Shown here: piece after piece, positions 1 to 7,749 of the stretch
How the letters are laid out: each line of letters opens with the position of its first letter
Numbering within the stretch: the stretch's first letter is position 1
Source of the DNA: an uncultured Actinoplanes sp.
Lineage (GTDB): Bacteria; Actinomycetota; Actinomycetes; Mycobacteriales; Micromonosporaceae
DNA length: 22,603 bases
NCBI RefSeq assembly: GCF_934643405.1
Contig: NZ_CAKUCL010000110.1
Coordinates: 1 to 22,603, forward strand
Reading direction: 5' to 3'
The notes under the pieces: model-generated
Database searches by the model: none
Seen by the model: only the letters and a program-made list of their open reading frames with translations
What the model was told of the DNA's origin: nothing
Made by a program: the position numbers and the translations under genes

Positions 1-77
1 CCGCCGACCCGGCCGTCGCGGCCCGCCTGTGGGAGGCCAGCGCCCGGGCCGTCGGCCTCACCCCGGCCCAGCCGTGA
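1..77 (+). CDS. C-terminal end of a probable short-chain dehydrogenase (partial)
   Basis: Only the last 24 codons are present, in the frame that ends with TGA at 75-77. The tail reads ...DPAVAARLWEASARAVGLTPAQP. A 'LW..S...VGL' ending is typical of the extended SDR oxidoreductases (retinol-dehydrogenase/protochlorophyllide-reductase-like) of actinomycetes, where it is the final helix. The frame is open to the window edge. It lies 78 bases upstream of the ybaK-like gene and could be the first gene of the carotenoid-tailoring run or an independent neighbour. The assignment rests on a short tail and is tentative. Confidence 0.45.
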   Translation, partial: ADPAVAARLWEASARAVGLTPAQP

Positions 78-155
78 CAGGCCAGAGGGCACGAGGTATC
101 GAACGCTCGGCCCAGCGGCAGTCAAAGGCGGAACCGAACGCAAGGACGGGGCAGA

Positions 156-638
156 ATGACCGGCATGGAGTCGCACCCGAACGTCATCGCCGTGCAGAAA
201 GCGCTGGCCGAAGCCGGCGGCCCGGCGCCCGAGGTGGTCGTCCTGGACGAGGCCGTGCACACCGCGGCGGCGGCCGCGGCGGCGCTCGGGGTCGAGGTCG
301 GGCAGATCGCCAACTCGCTGATCTTCGACGCGGACGGCGCGCCGCTGCTGGTGCTGACCTCGGGCGCGCACCGGGTCGACACGGCCAAGGTCGCCGCGCT
401 GCTCGGGGTGGCCAAGCTGCGGCGGGCCACGCCGGAATTCGTGCGCGAGCACACCGGGCAAGCGATCGGCGGGGTCGCGCCGCTCGGTCATCCCCGGCCG
501 GTCCGCACGCTGGTCGACACCGCCCTCGAGCAGTACGAGGTGATCTGGGCGGCCGGCGGCGTACCCCGGGCGGTCTTCCCGATCACGTACGCGGAGCTGG
601 TCCGCGTCACCGACGGCCGGCCGGCCGAGGTGGCCTGA
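156..638 (+). CDS. YbaK/ProX-type aminoacyl-tRNA deacylase domain protein
   Basis: This 160-residue protein is a single YbaK/EbsC domain, the fold of Cys-tRNA(Pro) deacylase and other trans-editing factors that hydrolyse mischarged tRNA. The family signature 'LVLTSGAHRVDTAKVAALLG' (about residues 65-84) and the later 'GGVAPLGHP' glycine-rich loop are clear. The lysine found in E. coli YbaK in the '(V/I)xKSL' position appears replaced by Asn53 in 'QIANSLIF', so classic deacylase activity should not be assumed. The ATG at 156 is preceded by AAGGA (142-146) at 9 bases, which supports this start; an in-frame ATG at 165 is the alternative. It stops 7 bases before the crtA-like gene and is probably cotranscribed with it. 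No clear promoter was found in 78-155. Confidence 0.85.
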   Translation: MTGMESHPNVIAVQKALAEAGGPAPEVVVLDEAVHTAAAAAAALGVEVGQIANSLIFDADGAPLLVLTSGAHRVDTAKVAALLGVAKLRRATPEFVREHTGQAIGGVAPLGHPRPVRTLVDTALEQYEVIWAAGGVPRAVFPITYAELVRVTDGRPAEVA

Positions 639-645
639 CCGCCGC

Positions 646-1314
646 ATGCCCGTCACGCTGCATGTCTGGCGGGTCCCGCGCCGTCGCATCGGGGCCGCCC
701 TGATCCGCATGGCCCTGTCCCGGCGGCCGGCGAACGCCAGCTTCGCCAAGTTCGTCGGCACCGCCACCGGCTTCCGCCCGCAAGATGGCGATTTGACGAG
801 ATTCGCCGCCGTCACGGTGAGCGACGACGAGATCAGCTTCCCGCGCTGGGACCGCATCGCGTCGCAGAGCTGCCGCGTCGACCTGGCCCTGCTGCACAGC
901 CACGGCCGCTGGTCGGGCCGGGAGCCCTTCGGCGAGGCGGAGGCAAGGAGCAAGACCGACGGCATGGTCGTGTCGATCACCCGCGCGCGACTCCGACCGG
1001 CCAAGGCCCTGACCTTCTGGCGGGCGATCCCCCCGGTCGTCACCGAATTGGCCGAAGCTCCCGGCCTGCTCGCCCATTTCGGCATGGGCGAGGCGCCGAT
1101 CGGCTGGCAGGGAACCGTGAGCGTATGGCGGCACTCGGCGGACCTGACCCGCTTCGCGTACCGTCAGCCGGAGCACCGCGCGGTGATCGCGCGCACGCCG
1201 GCCGACCGGTGGTACGCGGAGGACCTCTTCGCCCGCTTCGCGGTCCGGCGGATCAGCGGCGACCGCTCGGTGCTGGGCTGGGTGGCGGACGAAGAAGGTG
1301 AGACAGAGCGATGA
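646..1314 (+). CDS. crtA: CrtA-like (spheroidene monooxygenase family) carotenoid oxygenase
   Basis: The 222-residue protein resembles the spheroidene monooxygenase CrtA of purple bacteria, which oxidises C-2 of acyclic carotenoids. Matching blocks in order are 'FAKFVGTATGF' (33-43), 'HGRWSGREPF' (86-95), 'ITRARLRP....FW..IP' (111-129), 'FGMGEAPIGWQGTVSVW' (145-161) and 'FAY...H..A......RWYAEDLFARF' (170-198). Family members lack an obvious metal-site motif; CrtA is reported to need haem. The gene overlaps the next one by ATGA (1311-1314) and heads a chain leading to cruF, cruG and crtD. That context makes C-2' of a hydrated psi end the likely target, by inference. The product could be a 2'-keto or 2'-hydroxy carotenoid, which sequence alone cannot decide. 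Confidence 0.75.
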   Translation: MPVTLHVWRVPRRRIGAALIRMALSRRPANASFAKFVGTATGFRPQDGDLTRFAAVTVSDDEISFPRWDRIASQSCRVDLALLHSHGRWSGREPFGEAEARSKTDGMVVSITRARLRPAKALTFWRAIPPVVTELAEAPGLLAHFGMGEAPIGWQGTVSVWRHSADLTRFAYRQPEHRAVIARTPADRWYAEDLFARFAVRRISGDRSVLGWVADEEGETER

Positions 1315-1889
1315 GGCTCGTGGCGTGGCAGCCGGACGACCTGCTGCGGCGGCTGGACGACGTGGTGGCCGTCTACGGCGAGGCGATGGGCTACCGCCAG
1401 GAGCTGCTCCAGACCCGGCGCGGCTACATCGGCGCCCACGTCCGCCGTCCCGGTTTCCGCGCCGTCGCCACGCTCACCACCGACGGCCGTCTCGCCGGTT
1501 TCGGGTACGGCTACACCTCCGGCCCGGGTCAGTGGTGGCACGACCAGGTGCGGTCCGCGCTCGACGAGCCGTCCCGGGCGCAGTGGCTCACCGACTGCTT
1601 CGAGGTGGTCGAGCTGCACGTCCGCCCGGCCGCGCAGGGCCACGGCGTCGGCGCCCGCCAGCTGCGCGCCCTGCTGGCCATGGCCGAGGGTCAGACGGTG
1701 CTGCTCTCCACGCCGGAGGCCGACGAGCGCACGTCGCGGGCGTGGCGGCTGTACCGGCGGTTCGGCTTCGTCGACGTGCTGCGCGACTTCCTGTTCCCCG
1801 GTGACGAGCGCGCCTTCGCGATCCTGGGCCGCTCGCTGCCGGTCACGGAGCGCCCGGCCGAGGACGCCCCCGGCATTGTCGGCATCTGA
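1311..1889 (+). CDS. GNAT-family N-acetyltransferase
   Basis: This 192-residue GNAT protein has the acetyl-CoA-binding motif A 'VRPAAQGHGVGARQL' at about 104-118 (the Q/R-x-x-G-x-G/A loop is QGHGVG). Motif B-like 'RAWRLYRRFGF' follows near 144-154. The start codon overlaps the crtA-like stop (ATGA), and the stop is one base before the cruF start, so it is embedded in the carotenoid operon. The substrate is unknown. GNAT enzymes usually acylate amines, so a carotenoid role is not established; an acylated sugar, a regulatory protein or unrelated housekeeping are all possible. Confidence 0.85.
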   Translation: MRLVAWQPDDLLRRLDDVVAVYGEAMGYRQELLQTRRGYIGAHVRRPGFRAVATLTTDGRLAGFGYGYTSGPGQWWHDQVRSALDEPSRAQWLTDCFEVVELHVRPAAQGHGVGARQLRALLAMAEGQTVLLSTPEADERTSRAWRLYRRFGFVDVLRDFLFPGDERAFAILGRSLPVTERPAEDAPGIVGI

Positions 1890-1890
1890 G

Positions 1891-2649
1891 GTGCGCCGCG
1901 GGCTGCCCTGGCTGCTGCTGGCCGCCCTCGTCGGGATCCAGATCTGCTATCCGCTGACCGCCGGCACCACCAGGGCCGCGCTCACCGTCACCACCGTCCT
2001 GCTCGGATACCTGCTCTCGGTGTCGCACGCCCTGCTCACCCGGGGCCGAGGCGTGCGGGCGGCGGCCGCGCTGGTGGGCACCGCGACCGTCGGCGGCTTC
2101 GCGGTGGAGGCGATCGGCGTCGCGACCGGCTTTCCGTTCGGCACCTACGACTACTCCGGCCAGCTCGGCCCGAAGGTCCTCGGCGTCCCGCTGATCATCC
2201 CGCTGGCCTGGACCTGGATGGCCTGGCCGGCCTGGCTCGCCGCGGTGCGGCTCAGCCGGCGCCGGAGCATACGGATCGCCGCGGCCGCGGTCGGCCTGGC
2301 CGCCTGGGACCTCTTCCTGGATCCGCAGATGGTCGCCGAGGGGTACTGGCGCTGGCAGTCGCCCACCCCCGCGCTGCCCGGCGTGACCGGCGTGCCGATC
2401 GGCAACTACCTCGGCTGGCTCGGCTTCGCGCTGATCCTGATGACCGCGCTGGCCTACGCCGGCGGGACGGCTGTCGATCATGCCCAGCCGGATGACGTTC
2501 CGATCCTGGCTCTCTGGTTCTGGACGTACGCTTCGTCGGTGCTGGCCCACGCCGTCTTCCTCGGCCTGCCCGCGTCCGCGCTGTGGGGCGGCGTGGTGAT
2601 GGGCGTCGTGGTGCTGCCGGTGGCCGCCCGGCTGAGGTGGGCGCGGTGA
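1891..2649 (+). CDS. cruF: CruF-type carotenoid 1',2'-hydratase (membrane)
   Basis: CruF adds water across the C1'-C2' double bond of the psi end of acyclic or monocyclic carotenoids; the archaeal/actinobacterial relative is bisanhydrobacterioruberin hydratase. The 252-residue protein is almost entirely hydrophobic with about 7 membrane segments. It carries the family blocks 'EAIGVATGFPFGTYDY' (73-88), 'LGPKVLGVPLIIPLAW' (92-107) and 'AWDLFLDPQMVAEGYWRW' (138-155), with acidic residues E73, D140 and D144 as candidate catalytic positions. GTG at 1891 was chosen because it is one base after the GNAT stop, allowing coupling, and because the protein then starts right before the first membrane helix. 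The end overlaps cruG by GTGA. The family call is strong; the exact substrate is inferred. Confidence 0.88.
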   Translation: MRRGLPWLLLAALVGIQICYPLTAGTTRAALTVTTVLLGYLLSVSHALLTRGRGVRAAAALVGTATVGGFAVEAIGVATGFPFGTYDYSGQLGPKVLGVPLIIPLAWTWMAWPAWLAAVRLSRRRSIRIAAAAVGLAAWDLFLDPQMVAEGYWRWQSPTPALPGVTGVPIGNYLGWLGFALILMTALAYAGGTAVDHAQPDDVPILALWFWTYASSVLAHAVFLGLPASALWGGVVMGVVVLPVAARLRWAR

Positions 2650-3740
2650 GCTGGCTGGTCCTGCTGCCCTGGGTCGCGCTGACCGCGCACACGGTCGTCA
2701 ACGCGGTGCTGCTGCGGCGGCTGCCGCGCGGGACGATCAGCGCCGAGAAGATCGCCGTGCTGCTGCCGCTGCGCGACGAGGCCGGCCGGGTGGCGCCCTG
2801 CCTCACCGCGCTGCTCGGCCAGCGCGGCGTCCCCGAGCTGCGGATCTACGTGCTGGACGACAACTCCACCGACGGCACCGCCGAGGTCGTCCGGTCGATC
2901 GCGGGCGACAAGGTGCACCTGCTGACCGGGGCACCGAAGCCGGACGGGTGGCTGGGCAAGCCGTACGCGTGCCAGCAGCTCGCCGACGCCGCGGCCGACG
3001 CCGACATCCTGTCCTTCGTGGACGCCGACGTGGTGCTCGAACCGAACGCCCTGGCCGATGCCACCAACCTTCTGCGCCGTACGGGGGTCACCCTGCTCTC
3101 GCCGTATCCGAGGATCACCGGCGCCGGTCGTCTCGTGCAGCCGCTGCTCCAGTGGTCCTGGCTCACGTTCCTGCCGCTGCGCGCGATGGAGCGCTCGCCG
3201 CGCCCGTCCCTCGCCGCCGCCGGTGGGCAGTGGCTCGTCACCGACCGGCGGGGCTACCAGGCATCGGGCGGCCATGCGGCGGTGCGCGGCGAGGTGCTCG
3301 AGGACATCGCGCTGGCCCGCTCGATCAAGCGCTCCGGCGGCCGCATCGCACTGGCCGACGGCTCCCGCGCGGCGACCTGCCTGATGTACGACTCCTGGTC
3401 GTCGCTCGCCGGCGGCTACAGCAAGTCGCTCTGGGCGTCGTTTGGTTCCCCCGCCGGCGCCGGGTTCGTCGTGGTCGCCCTCCTCCTGATGTACGCGGCT
3501 CCCCCGCCGGCCGCCGTGGTGACGTTCGCGGCCGGTGCACCGCGGTGGGCCGCGATCGCCCTGGTCGCGTACGCGCTCGGCGTCGTGGGCCGGCTCGTCT
3601 CGGCGACCGCGACCGGCGGCCGCCGCCTGCCCGACGCCCTGGCTCACCCCGCCTCGATCGTCGTGTTCGCCTGGCTGGTCGCCCGGTCGTTCCGGCTGCG
3701 CCGCCGTGGCGCCCTGACCTGGCGGGGGCGGTCCCTGTGA
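2646..3740 (+). CDS. cruG: CruG-like family 2 carotenoid glycosyltransferase
   Basis: The 364-residue protein has an N-terminal membrane segment (about 3-22), then a GT-A family 2 catalytic domain. Nucleotide-sugar-binding features are 'VLLPLRDEAGR' (38-48), 'VLDDNSTDGT' (69-78) and the metal-binding DAD at 126-128 ('SFVDADVVLEP'). Three or so hydrophobic C-terminal segments follow, as in CruG of cyanobacteria, which glycosylates the hydroxyl made next to the CruF site. The start GTG overlaps the cruF stop (GTGA, 2646-2649), and its own stop overlaps the crtD start in the same way. The likely role is attaching a hexose to the hydroxylated psi end at the membrane. The sugar and the exact hydroxyl are unknown. 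Confidence 0.82.
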   Translation: MSWLVLLPWVALTAHTVVNAVLLRRLPRGTISAEKIAVLLPLRDEAGRVAPCLTALLGQRGVPELRIYVLDDNSTDGTAEVVRSIAGDKVHLLTGAPKPDGWLGKPYACQQLADAAADADILSFVDADVVLEPNALADATNLLRRTGVTLLSPYPRITGAGRLVQPLLQWSWLTFLPLRAMERSPRPSLAAAGGQWLVTDRRGYQASGGHAAVRGEVLEDIALARSIKRSGGRIALADGSRAATCLMYDSWSSLAGGYSKSLWASFGSPAGAGFVVVALLLMYAAPPPAAVVTFAAGAPRWAAIALVAYALGVVGRLVSATATGGRRLPDALAHPASIVVFAWLVARSFRLRRRGALTWRGRSL

Positions 3741-5167
3741 GCCGCATCGTGGTGATCGGCGCCGGCGTGGGCGGGCTGACCGCGGCGGCCCGGCTGGCGG
3801 CGGCCGGCCACGCCGTGGTGGTGCACGAGCGGGCCGGTGTGGCGGGCGGCAAGCTGGGCGTCTACGAACGCGACGGCTTCCGCTTCGACACCGGGCCGAG
3901 CCTGCTGACGTTGCCGCAGGTGTTCGACGCCCTGCCCGACGGCGCCGTCCCGCTGGACCCGGTGGTGCGGCACGTCTTCGCCGACGGGACGGTGCTCGAC
4001 TCCTGTTCCTCGCACGAGGAGTTCCTGTCGCGCATCGCGGCCGCGCTGGGCCCGCTGTCCGCCGACGACTGGCACCGGTTCTGGAAACGGGCCGAACGGA
4101 TCTGGCTGGCGTCGTGGCGGTCGGTGCTGCGTGAGCCGGTGACGCCGGCGTCGCTGCTGGGCCTGTCCTGGCGGGTGCCCGACCTGGCCGCGATCGCGCC
4201 CGGCCGCACCCTGCGCGGCCTCGCTCGCAAGTACCTGCGCGACCCGCGGCTGCGGATGCTGGTGGAGCGGTACGCGACCTACACCGGCGCCGATCCGCGC
4301 CGGGCGCCCGCCGCGCTGGCCGCGATCCCGTACGCGGAGCTGGCGTTCGGCGGCTGGTACCTGCCGGGCGGGCTGGGCACGATCGGCGACGCCCTGGTGG
4401 CCCGGTGCGCCGGGCTGGGCGTCGAGATCCGGCTGAACTCGCCGGTGGCGGGCATCGTGACCGCGGACGGCCGGGCCGCCGGCGTGCGGCTGGCCGACGG
4501 CACGGTCGAGACGGCCGACGTGGTGGTGTCGAACGTGGACGCGCTGACGGTCTATCGCGATCTGCTGCCGACACCGTCGCGGCTGGCCCGGCTGACCGAT
4601 CGCAGCCTCGCCGGGTTCGTGATGCTGCTGGGCGTGCGCGGCCGGACCCCCTTGCCGGCACACCACACCGTCTTCTTCCCGTCCTGGTACGACGGCGAGT
4701 TCGATGCGATCTTCGGGACGCCGGCGCGCCGGGCCCGGCCCGCGTCCGACCCGACGATCTTCGTGACCCGGGCCGCCGATCCCGCGGTGCACCCGGACTT
4801 CGCCGAGGCGTGGTTCGTACTGGTCAACGCGCCGCGGCACGGAACTGCCTGGTCGGCGGTGGATTGGCGGCGGCCGGGGCTGGCCACGGCGTACGGGAGG
4901 CATGTCCTGGAGGTGCTCGCCCGCCGCGGCCTGGACGTGCGTGACCGCCTGGAGTTCGCCGAGACCCGCACGCCGTTCGATCTCGCGGAGAGCACGGCGG
5001 CGCCGGGTGGCGCGATCTACGGCACCGCGGGCGGGCTGATGCGGCCGGTCAACCGCGGGCCGGTGGACGGGCTCTACCTGGTCGGCGGCTCGGTGCACCC
5101 GGGCGGCGGCCTGCCGATGGTGACCCTCTCCGCGCGGCTGGTGGCCGACATGATCGGTCCGGCCTGA
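3737..5167 (+). CDS. crtD: CrtI/CrtD-family carotenoid desaturase, probably 1'-hydroxycarotenoid 3',4'-desaturase
   Basis: This is a 476-residue FAD-dependent desaturase. The N-terminal Rossmann motif 'VVIGAGVGGLTAAARL' (5-20) is followed by the CrtI/CrtN/CrtD signature 'FDTGPSLLTLPQV', and the C-terminal FAD-contact block is 'GLYLVGGSVHPGGGLPMV'. The 'GGS.HPGGGLPMV' wording is that of CrtD and CrtN-like oxidases more than of phytoene desaturase CrtI, which normally has 'GAGTHPGAG'. With cruF and cruG directly upstream (GTGA overlap at 3737), desaturation of a C1'-hydroxylated end is the natural reading. A phytoene or zeta-carotene desaturase role is the alternative; no phytoene synthase is nearby to favour it. 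It ends 3 bases from the convergent VWA gene. Confidence 0.8.
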   Translation: MSRIVVIGAGVGGLTAAARLAAAGHAVVVHERAGVAGGKLGVYERDGFRFDTGPSLLTLPQVFDALPDGAVPLDPVVRHVFADGTVLDSCSSHEEFLSRIAAALGPLSADDWHRFWKRAERIWLASWRSVLREPVTPASLLGLSWRVPDLAAIAPGRTLRGLARKYLRDPRLRMLVERYATYTGADPRRAPAALAAIPYAELAFGGWYLPGGLGTIGDALVARCAGLGVEIRLNSPVAGIVTADGRAAGVRLADGTVETADVVVSNVDALTVYRDLLPTPSRLARLTDRSLAGFVMLLGVRGRTPLPAHHTVFFPSWYDGEFDAIFGTPARRARPASDPTIFVTRAADPAVHPDFAEAWFVLVNAPRHGTAWSAVDWRRPGLATAYGRHVLEVLARRGLDVRDRLEFAETRTPFDLAESTAAPGGAIYGTAGGLMRPVNRGPVDGLYLVGGSVHPGGGLPMVTLSARLVADMIGPA

Positions 5168-5170
5168 CGC

Positions 5171-6880
5171 TCACCTGCCCGAGTGGGCCGCCAGGAACGC
5201 CTTGGCGATGCCCGCCGCGAGATCGGCCGGATTCGTCGCCGCGATGGCCTTCCCGCCGGTCGCGGCCGCCATGTCGGTCAGCGACCGCATGTCCGCGTCC
5301 GGCCCGTAGCCGACCGCCACGATCGGCACCGGCGTGGCCGGGTCACTCTGCGCCTTGAGCCGTTCCAGGAACTGCCGGGCCGGCATGGAGTACCGCGACT
5401 CCCCGTCGTGGCCGTCGGTCAGCACCACGATCATCGTGGTCGTGCCCGGTTTGACCCTGGTCCGCATCTCCGACGACGCGTCCAGCACCGTCTGATAGAG
5501 CGGCGTGCCCGCGGTCTTCGGCGCCCGGTAGCCGGTCATCGCGTTCGCCAGCAGGCTGCGGCGCGGCTTGCCGGCCACGGTGGCGGTGATCGGCCCGAAC
5601 GGCACGATCTCGGTGTGCGGCGGGCTGTTCTCCTGCGGCGCGCCGAAATACCAGAGCCCCACGCTGGTCTCGTCGCCGAAGACCTGGGCCGCGGTCCGGC
5701 CGGACGCCCGCAGCAGACCCGCCCGCGTGGTCTCCCGCCCGGACGCGTCCCTGATCTTGTCGTTCATCGAGCCCGACGTGTCGATCAGCAGCAGCACCTG
5801 GGAGGCCAGCGAGCGGTAGCCGGACCAGGCCCGGGTCGTCGCGACGAGGTCGTCCGGGTCGCTCGGCACGGCGAGGGCGTTCTTCGCCGGGTCCGCGCGG
5901 AAGCCCGCCTCGGTCAGCGCCGACCGTCCGATCGCCGCCCGCAGCCGCTCGGCCAGGTCTTTGTGCCGGGCCGCCGTGGCCACCGCGAACGGATAGTCCG
6001 CCTCGACCAGCGCGTCGGCCGGGTACGCGCCGTCGAGCTGTACCGTGTGCCCGGCCTTGCGATAGAGGGTGAGCTGCTGTTCCGTGGTCGGGAAGACGCC
6101 GATGTTGTTGACCACCTCGTTGATGTTCCACTCGGCGGCCACCTTGGCCATCATCGAGGCGGCGTCGGCGGGCGTCTCGCTCAGCCGGCTGCGCAGCGTC
6201 AGGGCCTTGAGCTCGGCGATGCCCCGGTCCTCGGTGGTGCGCTGCATCGCCTTGTTGACCGCGAACACCGACAGCATGCCGACGGTGCTGCGCTCCGCGT
6301 CCGGCATGGACACGGCGGGGATCCTCTGGTCGGCGGCGGCCGAGGTCAGCCCGGTCCACGACGTCTTGTCACCCGTGGCGAACAGGTCCATCAGGGCGGT
6401 GGGCGCGGCCAGGACCACGGGCGTACGGGCGAGGGGCGCGCCCCTGGTCTCGAAGCCCCCGGCGATGCCCAGCCACAGGCTGCTGGACGGGATCCACACG
6501 TCCGGCCGGCGCAGGCCGGACACGGTCGCGAACGGCTCCTCGGGCACCACCTGGACGGGCGCGCAGCCGCCGCGCGGCGGACCGATGGTGGTCGCCGCGT
6601 CCCGCACGACCGAGGCGATCTCGGGGGCGGCCACGACGCGCAGCGAGGCGGGTGGGCACGTGCCGGTGGACGGTCGCGGGGTGGACGGCGCCGGGGCGGC
6701 GACCGGCTCGCGGGTGTACATCCACCAGACCGTGCCGCCGGCCACGAGGACCAAGAGCACCACGATCGCGGCGGCCAGGATCAGGCGGCCGAGGCTGTTG
6801 TCCGGTGACCGATGGTGATGGGGTGCGCCGTCGGGGCGATCGGCCGCCGGGTCGTGATCGGGCCGCGAGATGTCGGCCAT
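5171..6880 (-). CDS. Membrane-anchored substrate-binding-like / von Willebrand factor A fusion protein
   Basis: The 569-residue protein has a short charged cytoplasmic N-terminus rich in His and Asp, one membrane helix (about 31-54), a Pro/Ala linker, an extracellular domain resembling solute-binding proteins (about 78-350) and a VWA domain (about 361-560). The VWA domain has a complete-looking MIDAS: DTSGS at 367-371, a Thr near 459 ('AGTPLY') and Asp489 in 'VLTDGHDG'. Such proteins are common in actinomycetes, usually annotated as extracellular binding protein/VWA; their ligand is unknown. ATG 6880 is preceded by AAGGG about 7 bases away. It is convergent with crtD (3-base gap) and lies downstream of the methyltransferase on the same strand. 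Metal-dependent adhesion or envelope stress sensing are possible but unproven. Confidence 0.82.
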   Translation of the reverse strand: MADISRPDHDPAADRPDGAPHHHRSPDNSLGRLILAAAIVVLLVLVAGGTVWWMYTREPVAAPAPSTPRPSTGTCPPASLRVVAAPEIASVVRDAATTIGPPRGGCAPVQVVPEEPFATVSGLRRPDVWIPSSSLWLGIAGGFETRGAPLARTPVVLAAPTALMDLFATGDKTSWTGLTSAAADQRIPAVSMPDAERSTVGMLSVFAVNKAMQRTTEDRGIAELKALTLRSRLSETPADAASMMAKVAAEWNINEVVNNIGVFPTTEQQLTLYRKAGHTVQLDGAYPADALVEADYPFAVATAARHKDLAERLRAAIGRSALTEAGFRADPAKNALAVPSDPDDLVATTRAWSGYRSLASQVLLLIDTSGSMNDKIRDASGRETTRAGLLRASGRTAAQVFGDETSVGLWYFGAPQENSPPHTEIVPFGPITATVAGKPRRSLLANAMTGYRAPKTAGTPLYQTVLDASSEMRTRVKPGTTTMIVVLTDGHDGESRYSMPARQFLERLKAQSDPATPVPIVAVGYGPDADMRSLTDMAAATGGKAIAATNPADLAAGIAKAFLAAHSGR

Positions 6881-6903
6881 GCCACCGCCCTTCGCATACG
6901 CAA

Positions 6904-6932
6904 GGTCAACTTCCGGCTACCCAAGGTTGACC
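6904..6932. promoter_or_regulatory. Inverted repeat GGTCAAC-N15-GTTGACC upstream of the VWA gene
   Basis: Perfect 7-base arms lie at 6904-6910 and 6926-6932, with centres about two helical turns apart (22 bases). They sit 24-52 bases upstream of the VWA start. Each arm contains a TTGAC-like -35 core, on opposite strands. It could bind a dimeric regulator; no -10 box at a good distance was identified for the VWA gene. The arm core GTCAAC/GTTGAC recurs as a palindrome at 14684-14700. Confidence 0.4.
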
Positions 6933-6993
6933 GTGAGAGCGAATCCTAGTCACATATTCAGTCCCGACAAGGCGCGCGCCAGGGTTGGCACAT

Positions 6994-7749
6994 TCACGCC
7001 GTACGCTGCGGTCTCGCCACCGCCAGCAGCAGGAGCTCGCCGTCCGAGCTGAGGCCGGCCGGTTCCCGGGAGAAGCCGCCGTAGACGCGGTCCACATCAA
7101 AACCGGCCGCCTCCACGGTGGACCGCAACTCGCCCTCGTCGCGGAAGCGGACCGTGTCTTCGCCGGAGAGATGATCACCCTCGGTGAACTCGTAGTGATG
7201 CGTCACCGTGACGACCGGCCCGTCCATCGACGTCACCTCGTCCCAGGCGGTGACCCGCCCGCCGTCCGGCAGCACGATGGACCGCTTCGAGTCCACCGGG
7301 TTCCACACCGCCCACGGCTCGGACGCCGGGTCCCGGCTGTCGAGGATCAACCGGCCGCCGGCCACCAGCGCCCGCCGCAACCGCTCCAGGGTCGACGACC
7401 ACTCCTCGTCATCGACGAGGGACTGCGCCACGTGATCAGTCAGGAGCACGGCCTCGTACGCGCGGGCCGGCAGCGACCCCGCCGAGCCGTGGATCCAGCG
7501 CACCCTCGCGGCGCCCCGCTTGCTCCGGGCGGCGTCCAGCGCGGGCCGCGAGGCGTCGATCGCGGTGACGTCGTGGCCGGCCTCGGCCATCGCGATGGCG
7601 AGACGGCCGGTGCCGCAGCCGAAGTCCAGCACGCGCGGCGCGGTGCGCTCGGCGAGCAGCGACATGAAGAAGTCGTCGTCCCACCCCCAGACGTGTTCGG
7701 CGTCGTAGACGGCCACCAGCCGGGCATCCGCGAACTCAGCGCGCCTCAC
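6994..7749 (-). CDS. Class I SAM-dependent methyltransferase
   Basis: The 251-residue protein has the glycine-rich SAM-binding motif I 'VLDFGCGTG' (about 40-48), an acidic residue in motif II ('VTAIDAS') and 'AVLLTDHVAQSL' as motif IV. The substrate is unknown; it resembles small-molecule methyltransferases of the UbiE/Methyltransf_25 type. An upstream in-frame GTG at 7809 would add 20 residues of unrelated character. GTG 7749 was chosen because TAGCAT (minus strand, 7762-7757) lies exactly 7 bases before it, fitting a leaderless transcript, and because similarity to the fold begins there. It has its own promoter downstream of lysR and is followed by the VWA gene 113 bases later. Confidence 0.82.
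   Translation of the reverse strand: MRRAEFADARLVAVYDAEHVWGWDDDFFMSLLAERTAPRVLDFGCGTGRLAIAMAEAGHDVTAIDASRPALDAARSKRGAARVRWIHGSAGSLPARAYEAVLLTDHVAQSLVDDEEWSSTLERLRRALVAGGRLILDSRDPASEPWAVWNPVDSKRSIVLPDGGRVTAWDEVTSMDGPVVTVTHHYEFTEGDHLSGEDTVRFRDEGELRSTVEAAGFDVDRVYGGFSREPAGLSSDGELLLLAVARPQRTA

Noticed and set aside
2478..4661. 727-codon open frame on the minus strand opposite cruF, cruG and crtD
   Set aside because: Its translation is Arg/Pro/Ala/Gly low-complexity text without domains, the usual shadow of high-GC coding DNA. The plus-strand genes have clear family motifs.
3737..5167. Phytoene desaturase CrtI as the primary call
   Set aside because: The C-terminal 'GGSVHPGGGLPMV' and linkage to cruF/cruG fit CrtD better, and no phytoene synthase is adjacent. 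CrtI is kept only as an alternative.
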